From Parashewanella hymeniacidonis (GTDB taxonomy: Bacteria; Pseudomonadota; Gammaproteobacteria; Enterobacterales; Shewanellaceae): a stretch of 64,000 nt of DNA. Below the pieces are notes generated by a model, which was not told where the DNA came from, searched no databases, and saw nothing but the letters and a program-made list of their open reading frames with translations. The position numbers and the translations under genes were made by a program. Location: contig NZ_JAFEUN010000007.1 of the NCBI RefSeq assembly GCF_016900895.1, positions 1 through 64,000 of the forward strand. Reading direction: 5' to 3'. This document shows, one piece after another, positions 42,305 to 53,117 of this stretch. Position 1 is the stretch's first letter; each line of letters opens with the position of its first letter.

Positions 42305-42621
42305 TAGCGACTGCCTTGTAGCCAGAAGTGAAAGCCGATCATTTTATGTTGTGCCTCAACGATAAGCAATCTATTGTAAGGTGTTGATGATAAGTTTCTG
42401 TAAAGTTTAGGTGCTTAGATGAAGTGCAATATGTGGCGCATTGTAGGTCGTCGCACCGTAGCTTTTAATCTTAATTACCACGCTGCGGAGTGCTAAAGGT
42501 GTACATCAGCAAATGGTGAAAACTGCTGTTCATAATCTAATTCAGTATTTTTGTGATTATGATTGTGCAAAATACAGCTTATCAATACAATTGCGCACTT
42601 TACTATTTTAAGACTTAAAAT
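42305..42621. other. Intergenic region between recQ and rarD
   Basis: No gene was recognised. The region separates two divergent genes and should contain both promoters. TAAGACTTAAAAT just before rarD is AT-rich; no hairpin or operator stands out. Confidence 0.5.
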
Positions 42622-43530
42622 ATGCCAGAAAACGAACACCAAAAGGGCGTGATACTTGCTATTTTTGCCTATACCATATGGGGCATAGCACCGCTTTATT
42701 TCAAATTGCTTGAGCCAGTACCTGCACCAGAAATTTTGTTGCATCGAGTCATTTGGTCATTCGTATTTATGATTGGTTTACTGGGCTTAACTCGTGGCTT
42801 TAGCTCGTTAAAAGCGTTGATGACATACAAGAAAAAAATAGCCGTGTTGAGCATTACCTCAGTATTAATTGCATTTAACTGGTTATTGTTTATTTGGGCA
42901 GTAAATAATGAACATATGCTTGATGCCAGTCTAGGCTACTTCATTAATCCGCTCTTTAATGTGGTGCTTGGCTTAGTTTTTTTGAGTGAACGTTTAAGTC
43001 GACTGCAATGGTTTGCTGTTGCATTGGCGTTAACTGGTGTTGTGGTACAGCTCATTTCTTTTGGTTCTATTCCAATTGTATCTTTGGCGCTAGCCGGTTC
43101 GTTTAGCATTTATGGTTTATTACGTAAAAAAGCAAAAGTGGATGCTCAAACGGGCTTATTAGTCGAAACGGCACTGCTGATTCCGGTTGCCATTTTATAT
43201 GTAGTGTATTTGGTGCAGTCAGGTCAAAACGATTTAATGTCGTATGATTTAGACATTAACTTGTTGCTGTTACTGGCCGGTGTTGTTACATCGATTCCCT
43301 TGTTGTGTTTTGCTGGTGCTGCTATTCGTATTCCGCTTTCAATGTTAGGTTTTTTTCAATATATCGGCCCAAGCTTGATGTTTATTTTAGCGACCATGAT
43401 ATTCAAAGAACCCTTTGGCCTAGATAAAGCCATTACGTTTGGTTTCATTTGGGCAGCTTTAATCGTATTTACTGCAGATATGTGGATTCAACGACGTGGA
43501 CGTTTAACAATAAAAAACTCATCTTCATGA
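42622..43530 (+). CDS. rarD: RarD-type EamA family transporter
   Basis: 302 residues with about ten hydrophobic segments. Begins KGVILAIFAYTIWGIAPLYF and has EILLHRVIWSFVFM, SVLIAFNWLLFIWAVNNEHM, LDASLGYFINPLFNVVLGLV and MLGFFQYIGPSLMFILATMI, the signature sequences of RarD. It belongs to the drug/metabolite transporter superfamily in the inner membrane; RarD was named for chloramphenicol sensitivity, but its natural substrate is not established. A terminator overlaps its stop codon. Confidence 0.93.
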   Translation: MPENEHQKGVILAIFAYTIWGIAPLYFKLLEPVPAPEILLHRVIWSFVFMIGLLGLTRGFSSLKALMTYKKKIAVLSITSVLIAFNWLLFIWAVNNEHMLDASLGYFINPLFNVVLGLVFLSERLSRLQWFAVALALTGVVVQLISFGSIPIVSLALAGSFSIYGLLRKKAKVDAQTGLLVETALLIPVAILYVVYLVQSGQNDLMSYDLDINLLLLLAGVVTSIPLLCFAGAAIRIPLSMLGFFQYIGPSLMFILATMIFKEPFGLDKAITFGFIWAALIVFTADMWIQRRGRLTIKNSSS

Positions 43531-43540
43531 TGAGTTTTTT
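43512..43540 (+). terminator. Terminator overlapping the rarD stop
   Basis: AAAAAACTCATC and GATGAGTTTTTT form a symmetric stem around TTCAT. The stop codon TGA (43528-43530) lies inside the hairpin. Its symmetry allows it to work on both strands, which suits the convergent gene. Confidence 0.75.
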
Positions 43541-43546
43541 GTAACA

Positions 43547-44086
43547 TCAATCCATTCGAGGTATCTGCTTTAATTTAGATAATGCTTGTTGTGGATGATC
43601 AACACTGAATATCAGTAGTAGATTTTCCTTTGTAGGCAAGACAATGACCTTGGTGGGGGCTGTAACAGAAAGCAAAGCTTTAGTCGCCCCGTGATAAGGT
43701 TGATCTAATTGAAAGTACCCAAGTTGATAACCCGGTAAGCCAATCCCGTTTTGCCTAAATTTAATCTGAAAGTCTTTGCTTTGAGTTAAGTCGACGATTT
43801 GAGCATTGCCAATATCTAGTACTCTTAACGGTATGGACTTGCTGTAGAGTGGAACATCAAACTCAAGGTTACTTTCACTGATTTCAATATCGGCTTTGAA
43901 GCTGTGAATGAAAACATAGCACAAGCTGCCAAAGATCATGGCAAGAAGGGTCAGCCATAAGTATTTAAACCAACCTAATGCATTGCGGCCTTTAGAAAGT
44001 ACAATCAATAATAAAGCAAGAATGGCAATGAACCACCACAAACCAGTGGTGTGCAAGTCTGAAAGTGGGATACGAAAGGCGTCCAT
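43547..44086 (-). CDS. Bacterial PH-domain membrane protein
   Basis: 179 residues from ATG 44086 (AAAGGA eight bases upstream). Two N-terminal transmembrane helices (LWWFIAILALLLIVLSKG, YLWLTLLAMIFGSLCYVFI) precede a beta-rich domain with FRQNGIGLPGYQLGYFQLDQ and ALLSVTAPTKVIVLPTKENL, a pattern known from small bacterial PH-like domains. The role is unknown; such proteins are not assigned to a pathway. It is convergent with rarD. Confidence 0.72.
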   Translation of the reverse strand: MDAFRIPLSDLHTTGLWWFIAILALLLIVLSKGRNALGWFKYLWLTLLAMIFGSLCYVFIHSFKADIEISESNLEFDVPLYSKSIPLRVLDIGNAQIVDLTQSKDFQIKFRQNGIGLPGYQLGYFQLDQPYHGATKALLSVTAPTKVIVLPTKENLLLIFSVDHPQQALSKLKQIPRMD

Positions 44087-44156
44087 ATTCACAGTCCTTT
44101 GTGAAAGCTTTCCTCTAACTTAGTTTTTGAGACATAATATGTCAAATTAATTTAGA

Positions 44157-44190
44157 GCAAAAAAAAGCCCCGACATGCGGAGCTTTTTAT
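44157..44190 (-). terminator. Terminator of the rpmB-rpmG operon
   Basis: On the - strand AAAAAGCTCCG and CGGGGCTTTTT form a stem with one G-T wobble around CATGT, followed by a T-run. Confidence 0.8.
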
Positions 44191-44206
44191 TCTACAACAA
44201 GTAAAA

Positions 44207-44380
44207 TTACTTAATTTTAGCTTCTTTGTAGATAACATGCTTACGAACAACTGGATCAAATTTCTTGATTTCCATTTTTTCTGGCATGTTACGCTTGTTC
44301 TTCTCAGTAGTATAGAAGTGACCAGTCTTAGCACTAGATACTAGCTTGATCTTTTCGCGATTACCTTTAGATTTAGCCAT
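44207..44380 (-). CDS. rpmG: 50S ribosomal protein L33
   Basis: 57 residues translated by hand: begins [20 protein letters not shown], continues [20 protein letters not shown] and ends [12 protein letters not shown]. It has no zinc-binding cysteines, the C-minus form of L33. It follows rpmB by six bases in the conserved rpmB-rpmG operon and has a terminator behind it. Confidence 0.96.
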   Translation of the reverse strand: MAKSKGNREKIKLVSSAKTGHFYTTEKNKRNMPEKMEIKKFDPVVRKHVIYKEAKIK

Positions 44381-44386
44381 TTTCTA

Positions 44387-44623
44387 TTATACCTTCTCAC
44401 CACGGGCACGCATTTCAGTAACAACTACTTCGATGCCCTTCTTATCGATGATACGCATACCTTTAGTAGAAACACGTAGCTTAACAAAACGCTTTTCTGA
44501 TTCTAACCAAAAGCGGTGGCTTTGTAGGTTAGGTAAAAAGCGACGACGGGTCGCGTTCTTTGCGTGCGAACGGTTGTTACCAACCATTGGACGCTTGCCA
44601 GTTACTTGGCATACTCTTGACAT
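44387..44623 (-). CDS. rpmB: 50S ribosomal protein L28
   Basis: 78 residues from ATG 44623, the family length; a longer open frame upstream is not part of the protein. Begins [20 protein letters not shown] and has [20 protein letters not shown], ending [12 protein letters not shown]. First gene of the rpmB-rpmG operon, downstream of and co-directional with radC. Confidence 0.97.
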   Translation of the reverse strand: MSRVCQVTGKRPMVGNNRSHAKNATRRRFLPNLQSHRFWLESEKRFVKLRVSTKGMRIIDKKGIEVVVTEMRARGEKV

Positions 44624-44744
44624 GTCAATCTTCTCCAAAACAATTTTTAACGCTCGAGCATTAATGTACCTCGTATGGCCGTCGCCCGAGGCACAAAGAG
44701 GGCGCATTTTATACACGATTCATAGGGTAAGATCAAGCAAATCT

Positions 44745-45422
44745 TTAATTAATCCATCCTCTTTCTGCGAAAGATACGATGTCCCTATCGCCTACAACCA
44801 AGTGGTCAAGTACATTTACCTCTATGGTTTCTAAGGCTTTTTGTATTCTCGATGTAATGCTTTTATCCGCCTGACTGGGCTCAGCCACGCCAGAGGGATG
44901 GTTGTGACATAAAATCACTGCTGCTGCGTTTTTATTGAGCACCAGTTCCACCAACTCTCTTGGGTAAACCGATGCGCTATTTATTGTGCCACGGAATAAT
45001 TCAATAAATTGAATCACTCGATGCTGAGAATCCAACATCAAAACCGCAAACACTTCGTAATTCCGATCCGCTAACTGCTGAGTCAAATAATCACGAGTAA
45101 TATCGGGATTTTCAAGCACAGGACCTCGATGCAAGTTTTCTTTGGCTAACCGTCTTGAAAGTTCGGCTGCAGCTTGCAACTGCGCATATTTTACAGGTCC
45201 AATCCCCGGAAGTCGACAGATCTGTTTCGAAGATGCTGATAATAATGCTCTTAAACTGCCAAAAGTGTTAATTAACTCTCTTGCAAGGTCGACGGCATTG
45301 AGTTGTTTGCTGCCATTCCTGAGTAAAACGGCGAGAATTTCGGCATCAGATAAATGCTCTGCGCCGTATTGAAGGAGTTTTTCTCTTGGGCCTTCTCCAT
45401 CAGGCCATTCGCTGATTGCCAT
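44745..45422 (-). CDS. radC: RadC family (JAB-domain) protein
   Basis: 225 residues from ATG 45422 (AAGG six bases upstream). N-terminal UPF0758 region (WPDGEGPREKLLQYGAEHLS), a helix-hairpin-helix (ICRLPGIGPVKYAQLQA) and the JAB metalloprotease-like motif AAVILCHNHPSGVAEPSQAD, with both His and the Asp present. Despite its name it is not established as a DNA-repair protein. It lies between coaBC (divergent) and rpmB, the usual neighbourhood. Confidence 0.93.
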   Translation of the reverse strand: MAISEWPDGEGPREKLLQYGAEHLSDAEILAVLLRNGSKQLNAVDLARELINTFGSLRALLSASSKQICRLPGIGPVKYAQLQAAAELSRRLAKENLHRGPVLENPDITRDYLTQQLADRNYEVFAVLMLDSQHRVIQFIELFRGTINSASVYPRELVELVLNKNAAAVILCHNHPSGVAEPSQADKSITSRIQKALETIEVNVLDHLVVGDRDIVSFAERGWIN

Positions 45423-45540
45423 TTTCATCCTTGAAATAACAAAATATGTAAGCTCACTGTAACAAAATTTTGATGGTAGGCAATAACCTCCAAACTGGCT
45501 TTATGGTATGGTTAAGACAATAGATTTTTAATTATTAAGA

Positions 45541-46755
45541 GTGAAACACAAAGTGACGCTGGCAAATAAGAAGATTTTACTTGGCATTTGTGGTGGCATC
45601 GCAGCTTATAAAAGTGCTGATTTAGTAAGAAAGCTGAAAGAGCAAGGTGCCGATGTTCGTGTGGTAATGAGCCAAAGTGCAAAGGAGTTTATTACCCCCT
45701 TAACCTTACAAGCATTGTCTGGATATCCTGTTGCTGAGAGTTTGCTCGATCCAACAGCTGAAGCTGCCATGGGGCATATTGAGTTAGCGCGTTGGGCTGA
45801 TTTAGTGATCATTGCACCTGCGACTGCTAATTTTATTGCTCGACTACGTGCTGGAATGGCAGATGAATTGATCACCACCCTTTGTGTGGCCACCGAATCT
45901 TCAATTGCCATTTGTCCTGCGATGAACCAGCAGATGTATCAGTATCCAGCAACAAAAGAAAACATTGCCGTTCTTGCGCAGAGGGGGCATCAAATGTGGG
46001 GGCCTGACTCAGGTTCACAGGCGTGTGGTGAAATCGGTCCAGGGAGAATGCTAGAACCATTAGATATTGTGGCCAGAGCCCAAGATTTTCTTGCTGGTGA
46101 TGAGCAAAAGCCATTAAAAGGCAAAAAACTGATGCTCACCGCTGGACCAACACGGGAAGCCATTGATCCTGTGAGATATATCTCTAATCATAGTTCCGGA
46201 AAAATGGGTTTTGCTTTAGCAGAAGCAGCAGTAAAACTGGGCGCAGAAGTAACATTGGTTAGCGGCCCTGTTAACTTACCGACCCCCACAAGTGTGACGC
46301 GAATTGATGTGATTTCCGCTGAAGATATGCTGCAAAGAGTGCTAAATGATATTGAATCACAAGATATATTTATTGGGTGTGCGGCTGTTGCTGATTACAA
46401 AATTGAGCAGATAGCTAAAGAAAAAATCAAAAAGAACGATGAGAATATGCAGCTTGCGCTCACTCGAAATCCTGATATCTTAGCCACCGTTGCCAAACGC
46501 AATAACAAACCCTTTACGGTTGGTTTTGCAGCTGAAACTAATAATCTCGTTGAGTACGCTAGAAGTAAGTTAGAACGTAAGAACCTTGATATGATTGCTG
46601 CAAACGATGTTTCTGTTGCTGGTCAGGGGTTTAATGCTGATGATAATGCGCTGCACGTTTTTTGGTCTGAAGGCTCTCAACATTTACCAACAACAAATAA
46701 GAAAGCATTGGCAAAACAATTATTACTGCTCATTGCCGAGAGAATGAACAAATAA
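45541..46755 (+). CDS. coaBC: Bifunctional phosphopantothenoylcysteine decarboxylase/synthase
   Basis: 404 residues. The CoaC half shows [20 protein letters not shown], the active-site His region ([20 protein letters not shown]) and [16 protein letters not shown] with [11 protein letters not shown]. The CoaB half has [20 protein letters not shown], the nucleotide-binding [13 protein letters not shown], and [17 protein letters not shown]. Both steps of coenzyme A synthesis are covered. The start is GTG 45541; GTG 45553 gives an N-terminus closer to E. coli Dfp. The stop overlaps the dut ATG (TAATG). Confidence 0.95.
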   Translation: MKHKVTLANKKILLGICGGIAAYKSADLVRKLKEQGADVRVVMSQSAKEFITPLTLQALSGYPVAESLLDPTAEAAMGHIELARWADLVIIAPATANFIARLRAGMADELITTLCVATESSIAICPAMNQQMYQYPATKENIAVLAQRGHQMWGPDSGSQACGEIGPGRMLEPLDIVARAQDFLAGDEQKPLKGKKLMLTAGPTREAIDPVRYISNHSSGKMGFALAEAAVKLGAEVTLVSGPVNLPTPTSVTRIDVISAEDMLQRVLNDIESQDIFIGCAAVADYKIEQIAKEKIKKNDENMQLALTRNPDILATVAKRNNKPFTVGFAAETNNLVEYARSKLERKNLDMIAANDVSVAGQGFNADDNALHVFWSEGSQHLPTTNKKALAKQLLLLIAERMNK

Positions 46756-47213
46756 TGAAAACACCTATCGAATTAAAAATATTAGATTCACGAATTGGCA
46801 GTGAATTCCCTTTACCTGAATACGCTACTGTTGGCAGCGCAGGTATGGACTTGAGAGCTATGCTTGATACTGACGTCACCATAGAACCGGGTGAAACTCG
46901 TCTTATTCCAACGGGTATCGCCATTCATGTTGCCGATCCGAGTTTGGCCGCTGTGATTTTACCTCGTTCAGGTTTAGGGCATAAAAAAGGCATTGTGCTA
47001 GGTAATTTGGTTGGTTTAATTGACTCTGATTACCAAGGACAATTGATGGTGTCTTGTTGGAATCGTAGTCATGAACCATTTTCAATGACCATCGGTGAGC
47101 GTTTAGCACAATTAGTGTTTGTTCCCGTCGTTCAAGCTGAATTTAAATTGGTTGATGAATTTAATCGTTCAGATCGAGGCGAGGGTGGTTTTGGTCACTC
47201 AGGAACCAAGTAA
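46755..47213 (+). CDS. dut: dUTP diphosphatase
   Basis: 152 residues, full trimeric dUTPase. Contains motifs [45 protein letters not shown] and the C-terminal flexible [12 protein letters not shown]. It removes dUTP and supplies dUMP for thymidylate synthesis. Co-translated with coaBC by a TAATG overlap; slmA follows after 40 bases, giving the conserved coaBC-dut-slmA order. Confidence 0.97.
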   Translation: MKTPIELKILDSRIGSEFPLPEYATVGSAGMDLRAMLDTDVTIEPGETRLIPTGIAIHVADPSLAAVILPRSGLGHKKGIVLGNLVGLIDSDYQGQLMVSCWNRSHEPFSMTIGERLAQLVFVPVVQAEFKLVDEFNRSDRGEGGFGHSGTK

Positions 47214-47253
47214 CTCGAACATAGAAGAACAATAAAAAATAAAGGAATTTCTT

Positions 47254-47847
47254 ATGACGGCCCCTAAGAAAAAAAGCCGTAAAGAGCACATTCTACAATG
47301 TTTAGCTCATATGCTAGAAACCAATCCTGGTCAACGAATCACCACGGCTAAGTTAGCGGCTGAAGTGGGCGTTTCAGAAGCAGCGCTTTATCGACATTTC
47401 CCGAGTAAAGCTCGTATGTTTGAAGGATTAATCGAGTTTATTGAAGAGTCGATATTGACTCGCATTAACTTAATCATGGATGAAGAAAAAGACACCATGC
47501 GTCGTTGCCAGTTAGCGTTGCAATTATTATTGATGTTTGCTGAGCGCAACCCTGGCATTTCTCGAGTATTAAGTGGTGATGCTTTATTAGGTGAAAATGA
47601 ACGCCTACGTGGTCGTATCAATAACTTATTCTCTAAAATTGAAACCTTACTTAAGCAAATTTTGCGTGAAAAAACATTACGTGAAGGCAAAGGGTTTAAT
47701 CTTGATGAAGCCACGTTGGCCAATTTATTATTAGCGATAGCAGAAGGTCGAATTGCCCAGTTTGTAAGAAGCGAGTTTAAACAAAAGCCGACTAAACACT
47801 TCACCGAACAATGGCAATTTGTGCAGCAGCAGTTGTTACAGAGTTAA
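47254..47847 (+). CDS. slmA: Nucleoid occlusion factor SlmA
   Basis: 197 residues, TetR-type. Begins [20 protein letters not shown] and has the helix-turn-helix [20 protein letters not shown] with [17 protein letters not shown]. The C-terminal ligand-type domain matches SlmA ([38 protein letters not shown]-like). SlmA binds specific chromosomal sites and blocks FtsZ assembly over the nucleoid. A palindromic hairpin follows it. Confidence 0.95.
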   Translation: MTAPKKKSRKEHILQCLAHMLETNPGQRITTAKLAAEVGVSEAALYRHFPSKARMFEGLIEFIEESILTRINLIMDEEKDTMRRCQLALQLLLMFAERNPGISRVLSGDALLGENERLRGRINNLFSKIETLLKQILREKTLREGKGFNLDEATLANLLLAIAEGRIAQFVRSEFKQKPTKHFTEQWQFVQQQLLQS

Positions 47848-47861
47848 GACCATTAAAAGTT

Positions 47862-47889
47862 ATTAGATTCACAATAGGGTGAATCTAAT
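47862..47889 (+). terminator. Stem-loop after slmA, probable terminator
   Basis: ATTAGATTCAC and GTGAATCTAAT are perfect 11-bp arms around AATAGG. The following T-tract is short (TTTAG), so termination strength is uncertain. Confidence 0.55.
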
Positions 47890-47963
47890 TTAGTCGCACC
47901 TTTGTTACAGATATGTATAATTGATTTTAACAATTATACATACTCTTGTAACAAGGATATGAG

Positions 47964-49937
47964 ATGAAAAAATTCATTACCACACTATGCGCTTCAGCAT
48001 TATTCAGTTCTTTTGCCTTTGCTGAGCTCCCTAAGAGCGTCGATAAGCAAATAGAACTCTTCACTAAACCTTATGAATACTCAAATGTAAAAATTTCTCC
48101 CAATGGTACTTATTTAAGTGTCGTGATGAATGAGAATAACATCAGACGTCTGTTGTTTTTAGATGCAAAAACCATGAAGCCAACTTATGTTGTTCGTTTT
48201 TCTGGTGATGAAGAAATCGGCAGTTATACCTGGGTTAATGATAAACGAGTTGCGATCGAAAAAGTTTATAACAGAGGGTGGCAAGAAGAACCTGTTTCCT
48301 ATGGAGAAATTTTTACCATCAACGCCAATGGTAAAAGGCCTCTATATTTGTTCGGGCAATTAAATAATACCCAGCAGACGGGGAGTCAAATTAAAAAAAA
48401 TACGGCAATCAGGGCGATTGGCCAGATTCAACATGGTTTACCCGATGACGATAAACATGTATTAGTACATGCGACACCAATTGGTAATGGCTCTGCAGGG
48501 TTTATGACAAGAAATAAGCCTCTGTTGTATAAAGTTAATGTATACAATGGCCGAAGAAAAAAAGTGGTTGGTTCACCGATACCTGCAGCCGGTTTTATTT
48601 TAGATAAAGATAAAATGCCAGCTTTCGTAGTTGGGACTAGTGAACAAAATGAAATAGAGATTTATCAGCATCGTAATGACGAATGGGTCAGCATTGACCA
48701 CATTCAAGGGACACTGAACGATTTTAGGGTCTTAGGTTATGCTGAAAGTAAGGATTACATCTATGCAGAAGGGTTGGCGGACGGCAAAACTCAAGCGCTT
48801 TACAAGGTAAATATAAAATCAGGTGAACGCGAGAAAATCACCTCTAACGACAATGTTGATCCTTTGAAGTATTGGCAGGATTCGGAAACGAATGAATTGT
48901 TTGCAGTTGAGTTCGAAGATGGCTATCCAGAATACGTTTTTGTTAATAAAACAAACCCGAATACTAAAGCCCTAAAAGCGTTATTAGAGGCGTTACCGGG
49001 TCATCAATTACGATTGGTCAGCAAAACATTAGACAATTCAAAACAAATCATTTTAGCTTTCAATGATAGAAATGATGGTGATTATTACCTGTTTGACTCA
49101 ACAAAGAATAATATCGCTAAGATTGCATCACATCGTTCGTGGTTAGACCCAAACGACTTAGCTGATGTTAAGCCTGTCAAATTCAAAAGCCGAGACGGGC
49201 TGACGATTCATGGCTATATCACCATGCCTTACGGGGTTGAACACAAAAACCTTCCTTTAGTTGTTAATCCACATGGTGGCCCCATTGCTCGTGACTATTG
49301 GCAGTACAATCCACAAGCGCAACTTTTAGCTGCTAATGGTATTGCTACACTTCAAATTAACTTCAGAGGTTCTGCAGGTTATGGTTTGGCTTTTAAAGAA
49401 GCGGGCTATTTAAATTGGGGAACAAAAACGCAATATGACATTATTGATGGTGTGAAGTACGTCATTGATCAGGGCTGGATAAATAAAGACAAAGTTTGCA
49501 TTGAAGGTGGCAGCTTTGGCGCCTATTCAGCATTGCAAAGTGCGGTTATCGCACCTGATATGTTTAAGTGTGCGATTGGTGTTGCGGGCGTATATGATTT
49601 ACCTATGATGAAAGAAGAAGGAGATATTCCTTCATTTAATTTTGGTAAAGCCTACCTTGCTGAAGTATTAGGAGGTGACATAAATACAATGAAACAAATG
49701 TCACCAGCCTATAATGCTAATAAATTGAAGGCTCGCATTCTTTTGGTTCATGGTGAAAGAGATGAAAGAACGCCAATTGAGCAATATGAATCTATGGCTG
49801 AAGCACTAGATAAGGCTAATTACCCTTATGAAAAGATGATTTTCGATAAAGAGGGGCATGGTTTTTATAACCCAGAAAATCAAGCTAAGTATTACAAAAA
49901 AATGCTTTCTTTCGTCAAAGAAAGCCTAAAACTATAG
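47964..49937 (+). CDS. Secreted S9 family (prolyl oligopeptidase type) peptidase
   Basis: 657 residues. Signal peptide TTLCASALFSSFAFA, an N-terminal beta-propeller-like region (about 35-400) and a C-terminal alpha/beta-hydrolase domain: LVVNPHGGPIARDYWQYNPQ, FRGSAGYGLAFKEAGYLNWG, CIEGGSFGAYSAL (Ser517), LLVHGERDERTPIEQYE (Asp600) and KEGHGFYNPENQAKYY (His632). The triad is complete, so an active acylaminoacyl- or dipeptidyl-peptidase-like enzyme in the periplasm or outside is likely; the substrate is unknown. It is a single gene with its own terminator. Confidence 0.92.
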   Translation: MKKFITTLCASALFSSFAFAELPKSVDKQIELFTKPYEYSNVKISPNGTYLSVVMNENNIRRLLFLDAKTMKPTYVVRFSGDEEIGSYTWVNDKRVAIEKVYNRGWQEEPVSYGEIFTINANGKRPLYLFGQLNNTQQTGSQIKKNTAIRAIGQIQHGLPDDDKHVLVHATPIGNGSAGFMTRNKPLLYKVNVYNGRRKKVVGSPIPAAGFILDKDKMPAFVVGTSEQNEIEIYQHRNDEWVSIDHIQGTLNDFRVLGYAESKDYIYAEGLADGKTQALYKVNIKSGEREKITSNDNVDPLKYWQDSETNELFAVEFEDGYPEYVFVNKTNPNTKALKALLEALPGHQLRLVSKTLDNSKQIILAFNDRNDGDYYLFDSTKNNIAKIASHRSWLDPNDLADVKPVKFKSRDGLTIHGYITMPYGVEHKNLPLVVNPHGGPIARDYWQYNPQAQLLAANGIATLQINFRGSAGYGLAFKEAGYLNWGTKTQYDIIDGVKYVIDQGWINKDKVCIEGGSFGAYSALQSAVIAPDMFKCAIGVAGVYDLPMMKEEGDIPSFNFGKAYLAEVLGGDINTMKQMSPAYNANKLKARILLVHGERDERTPIEQYESMAEALDKANYPYEKMIFDKEGHGFYNPENQAKYYKKMLSFVKESLKL

Positions 49938-49959
49938 TTTTCTCTTTCTTACTAAAGAA

Positions 49960-49994
49960 TGCACTGTTCTCATCGAGTACAGTGCACTTTTTAT
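49960..49994 (+). terminator. Terminator after the S9 peptidase gene
   Basis: TGCACTGT and ACAGTGCA form a perfect stem around an 11-base loop, followed by CTTTTTATTTT. Confidence 0.78.
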
Positions 49995-50175
49995 TTTGAT
50001 GTTTTTTTAATCTCATAAATAAACCGAAACCGGATTGTCGGAGTATATATTCTGATGTATCCTTGCCAACTTTTCTGAGTATTTTGGTTGGTTATTTGAT
50101 TCCGTTAATCTGATATTAACTATTTCCCTCTATACTAAAGAGAGAATTTGATTTCAAAGCTTTTGTGAGAACTCT

Positions 50176-50853
50176 ATGACTGAATTAGCTGTAAAAATAG
50201 AAACGCCTGTGCTTAGTGATGCAGCCATTAAAGTTCGTGATGCTTTAATAGAAAGCGGACTTGAGACGCCAATGGTAGAGTGCCATTTATCGAAAGGGCA
50301 ACGCAAACAGCAAATTGAGCAGCATATGAGAGAGATTTTAAATCTGCTTTCATTAGATTTAACCGATGACAGTTTGGCTGATACACCAAAGCGTATTGCG
50401 AAAATGTATATCGATGAAATCTTTTCAGGATTGGATTATTCTAATTTTCCGAAAATTACAAATATCGAAAATAAGATGAACATGGACGAGATGATTAAAG
50501 TACAAGACATCAGTCTTACCAGTACTTGTGAACATCATTTAGTGACCATTGATGGTGTCGCTTCTGTAGCCTATATCCCACGCAAAAAAATCATTGGTCT
50601 ATCTAAGATCAATCGCATTGTTCGTTTTTTTGCTCAGCGTCCTCAAGTACAAGAACGCTTAACTCAACAAGTGTTAGTAGCGTTGCAGGCGATTTTAGAG
50701 ACCAATGATGTTGCAGTAAAAATGGATGCAACGCACTATTGTGTAAAAGCTCGTGGCGTCATGGATGCCACCAGTAAAACTAGTACTACGGCCTTGGGCG
50801 GCATTTTTAAATCAGACCATGCTTCAAGAGCTGAATTTCTTGCTCATGCCTAA
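50176..50853 (+). CDS. folE: GTP cyclohydrolase I
   Basis: 225 residues. Core motifs: [40 protein letters not shown], the zinc ligands in [20 protein letters not shown] and [16 protein letters not shown], and [20 protein letters not shown]. It makes dihydroneopterin triphosphate from GTP, the first step of folate synthesis. The gene stands alone with a strong terminator behind it. Confidence 0.97.
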   Translation: MTELAVKIETPVLSDAAIKVRDALIESGLETPMVECHLSKGQRKQQIEQHMREILNLLSLDLTDDSLADTPKRIAKMYIDEIFSGLDYSNFPKITNIENKMNMDEMIKVQDISLTSTCEHHLVTIDGVASVAYIPRKKIIGLSKINRIVRFFAQRPQVQERLTQQVLVALQAILETNDVAVKMDATHYCVKARGVMDATSKTSTTALGGIFKSDHASRAEFLAHA

Positions 50854-50872
50854 ATGAGTGTTCTTAATGAGT

Positions 50873-50899
50873 AAGCCTCGCATTAGCGGGGCTTTTTTA
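50873..50899 (+). terminator. Terminator after folE
   Basis: AAGCCTCGC and GCGGGGCTT form a nine-base stem (one T-G wobble) with an ATTA loop, followed by TTTTT. Confidence 0.85.
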
Positions 50900-50952
50900 T
50901 GGGGGCAATTATTTGGTAACCTAGTTTTTATGTTATTTGTAAGGAAAGCTTT

Positions 50953-52422
50953 GTGAATAAATATATCGTTGCTCTCGATCAAGGTACGACAAGCTCACGT
51001 GCCATTGTGTTTGATCAACAAGCAAAAATAGTGGCTCAAGCTCAACGTGAATTTAAACAAATCTATCCTAAAGCTGGTTGGGTTGAACATGATCCAATGG
51101 AAATATGGTCGTCACAAAGCTCGGCGCTCACAGAGGCATTAACTCGTGTAGGGATATCTGAAGATTGTATTGCTGGTATTGGTATTACAAACCAAAGAGA
51201 AACAACGATTGTTTGGAATAAAAAGACAGGTAAACCAATATACAATGCCATCGTTTGGCAATGTCGAAGAAGTACTGAGTATTGCGAGCAACTTAAAGCA
51301 AACGGTCAGGAACCTCTTATTCGACAGAAAACAGGCCTTGTGCTCGACCCTTATTTTTCAGCGAGTAAGGTTCGGTGGTTGCTGGATAATGTCGATGGAG
51401 CTCAAACGCAAGCTGAAGCAGGTGAATTGCTTTTTGGTACTGTTGATACATGGCTGGTTTGGAAGCTGACAAATGGAAAAGTACATGTAACGGATCCCAC
51501 AAACGCTTCAAGAACCATGCTGTTTAACATACATAACCACAGCTGGGATGATGAGTTGCTCAACTTGTTTGGTATTCCCAAAAAGATGCTGCCAAAAGTA
51601 AAAGCTTCAAGCGAGGTTTATGGGAATACCCGTGATGGGGGGATTCCTATCGCTGGAATTGCAGGGGATCAACAAGCAGCATTGTTTGGTCAATTATGTG
51701 TTCACCCAGGGACGGCAAAGAATACTTACGGTACAGGTTGTTTTCTGTTGATGAATACAGGGCAACAAGCGATTCAATCGAAACACGGGTTATTGACGAC
51801 TGTTGCTGTCGATCACCACGGTAAGCCGTGTTATGCATTAGAAGGCTCTGTGTTCATGGGGGGAGCAACAATTCAATGGCTCAGAGATGAAATGTGCTTG
51901 ATTCGTCATGCGAGTGAAACGGAATATTACGCTTCCCAAGTTGATGACAATAATGGCGTTTACTTGGTGCCAGCATTCGTGGGGTTGGGGGCACCATATT
52001 GGGATCCTGATGCTAGAGGTGCGATTGTAGGGCTAACACGTGGGGCGAACAAAAACCATATTATAAGAGCCGCATTGGAATCTATTGCCTATCAGAGCAA
52101 AGAGCTTTTAAATGCGATGGAGCAAGATGGAAACCTGGAAGTTTCGAACTTAAAGGTTGATGGTGGTGCTGTGATCAACAATTTCTTAATGCAGTTTCAA
52201 GCCGATATTGGTGATGTGGTGGTAGAACGCCCCCACACAAATGAAACTACGGCTTTGGGAGCGGCCTTTTTGGCTGGTTTAGCCGTCGAATATTGGAATG
52301 ATGTTGAAGAACTTGAAGCGTCCCTCGGTATAGAAAAACGCTTTGAACCAAATATGCTCAGTGAGCATAGGCAAAAGCTGTTTTCTGGTTGGTTAGACGC
52401 AGTGAAAAAAAGCAGACGTTAA
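50953..52422 (+). CDS. glpK: Glycerol kinase
   Basis: 489 residues, full length, starting at GTG 50953 after AAGGAAAG. FGGY-family motifs: [68 protein letters not shown] and [15 protein letters not shown]. It phosphorylates glycerol. No glpF or glpD is next to it, unlike in many bacteria, and no GlpR operator was recognised. The stop overlaps the convergent PepSY gene end by four bases. Confidence 0.96.
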   Translation: MNKYIVALDQGTTSSRAIVFDQQAKIVAQAQREFKQIYPKAGWVEHDPMEIWSSQSSALTEALTRVGISEDCIAGIGITNQRETTIVWNKKTGKPIYNAIVWQCRRSTEYCEQLKANGQEPLIRQKTGLVLDPYFSASKVRWLLDNVDGAQTQAEAGELLFGTVDTWLVWKLTNGKVHVTDPTNASRTMLFNIHNHSWDDELLNLFGIPKKMLPKVKASSEVYGNTRDGGIPIAGIAGDQQAALFGQLCVHPGTAKNTYGTGCFLLMNTGQQAIQSKHGLLTTVAVDHHGKPCYALEGSVFMGGATIQWLRDEMCLIRHASETEYYASQVDDNNGVYLVPAFVGLGAPYWDPDARGAIVGLTRGANKNHIIRAALESIAYQSKELLNAMEQDGNLEVSNLKVDGGAVINNFLMQFQADIGDVVVERPHTNETTALGAAFLAGLAVEYWNDVEELEASLGIEKRFEPNMLSEHRQKLFSGWLDAVKKSRR

Positions 52423-53117
52423 CGAAGCCATTTTTTAATTTTGGGGATCTGCAACATAATTCCTGAAACACAAAATAATATGACGAATAACGCAGCAATT
52501 CTTATCAACCAGTGATTGAATTGCAAACCGTCGCTGATATTGACATCTAAGAAGTGTAATTGCATGAATAAATCTTTCAGCCTGCTGGATGAGTTCTGAT
52601 GTGTGATCACCGTTGCCGTATTGGCATCAACAATTATGCTGGTTTGCTTGTCATCGTCGACATTTATGACGTATTGCAGATGACTCTGCGTGTTAGGTTG
52701 AAAGCGTGTGATAGTGTAATCAAGCAATTTTGGTTCAGAAAAATGAGCGTTGCCAGAATAACTTTGTTTGGCAAGCGCTAAAATTTGAGCTCTGGATAGG
52801 TGAATAGGTTCTAGCCGATTTGCCCAATAATAATAGTTGTTAGAGACTGTAATGATTTTAATTACAGGTTCATTAAGTCGATAAATGAGTTCAAACTCTA
52901 AAATTACCTCATTATGATTTTGATTGAATCGCTGCTCTACCCCTGCGAGATCTATCGATTTATTTATCAGAGTTGACTCTGTCTCAATCGCTTTGAAATG
53001 CGTGCGGTTTGTTAACCAGTCACTGGGGATTAAATTCAGTGCCACACCACTTAAAATCCAAGAACATAATGGAAGAGCCAGTACTAAGGTTAGGTAACGA
53101 TGATACTTACGCCACAT
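52419..53117 (-). CDS. PepSY-domain membrane protein (second of a tandem pair)
   Basis: 232 residues. N-terminal transmembrane helix ([20 protein letters not shown]), a periplasmic PepSY-like region (about 60-190, with [14 protein letters not shown] and [20 protein letters not shown]) and a C-terminal helix ([20 protein letters not shown]). [16 protein letters not shown] resembles the end of PepSY_TM proteins found with iron uptake or reductase genes. The start overlaps the stop of the twin gene (TAATG). Function unknown. Confidence 0.8.
   Translation of the reverse strand: MWRKYHRYLTLVLALPLCSWILSGVALNLIPSDWLTNRTHFKAIETESTLINKSIDLAGVEQRFNQNHNEVILEFELIYRLNEPVIKIITVSNNYYYWANRLEPIHLSRAQILALAKQSYSGNAHFSEPKLLDYTITRFQPNTQSHLQYVINVDDDKQTSIIVDANTATVITHQNSSSRLKDLFMQLHFLDVNISDGLQFNHWLIRIAALFVILFCVSGIMLQIPKIKKWLR

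Noticed and set aside
44152-44334. 60-codon reading frame on the - strand over rpmG
   Set aside because: It is in a different frame from the clear L33 protein and has no recognisable content.
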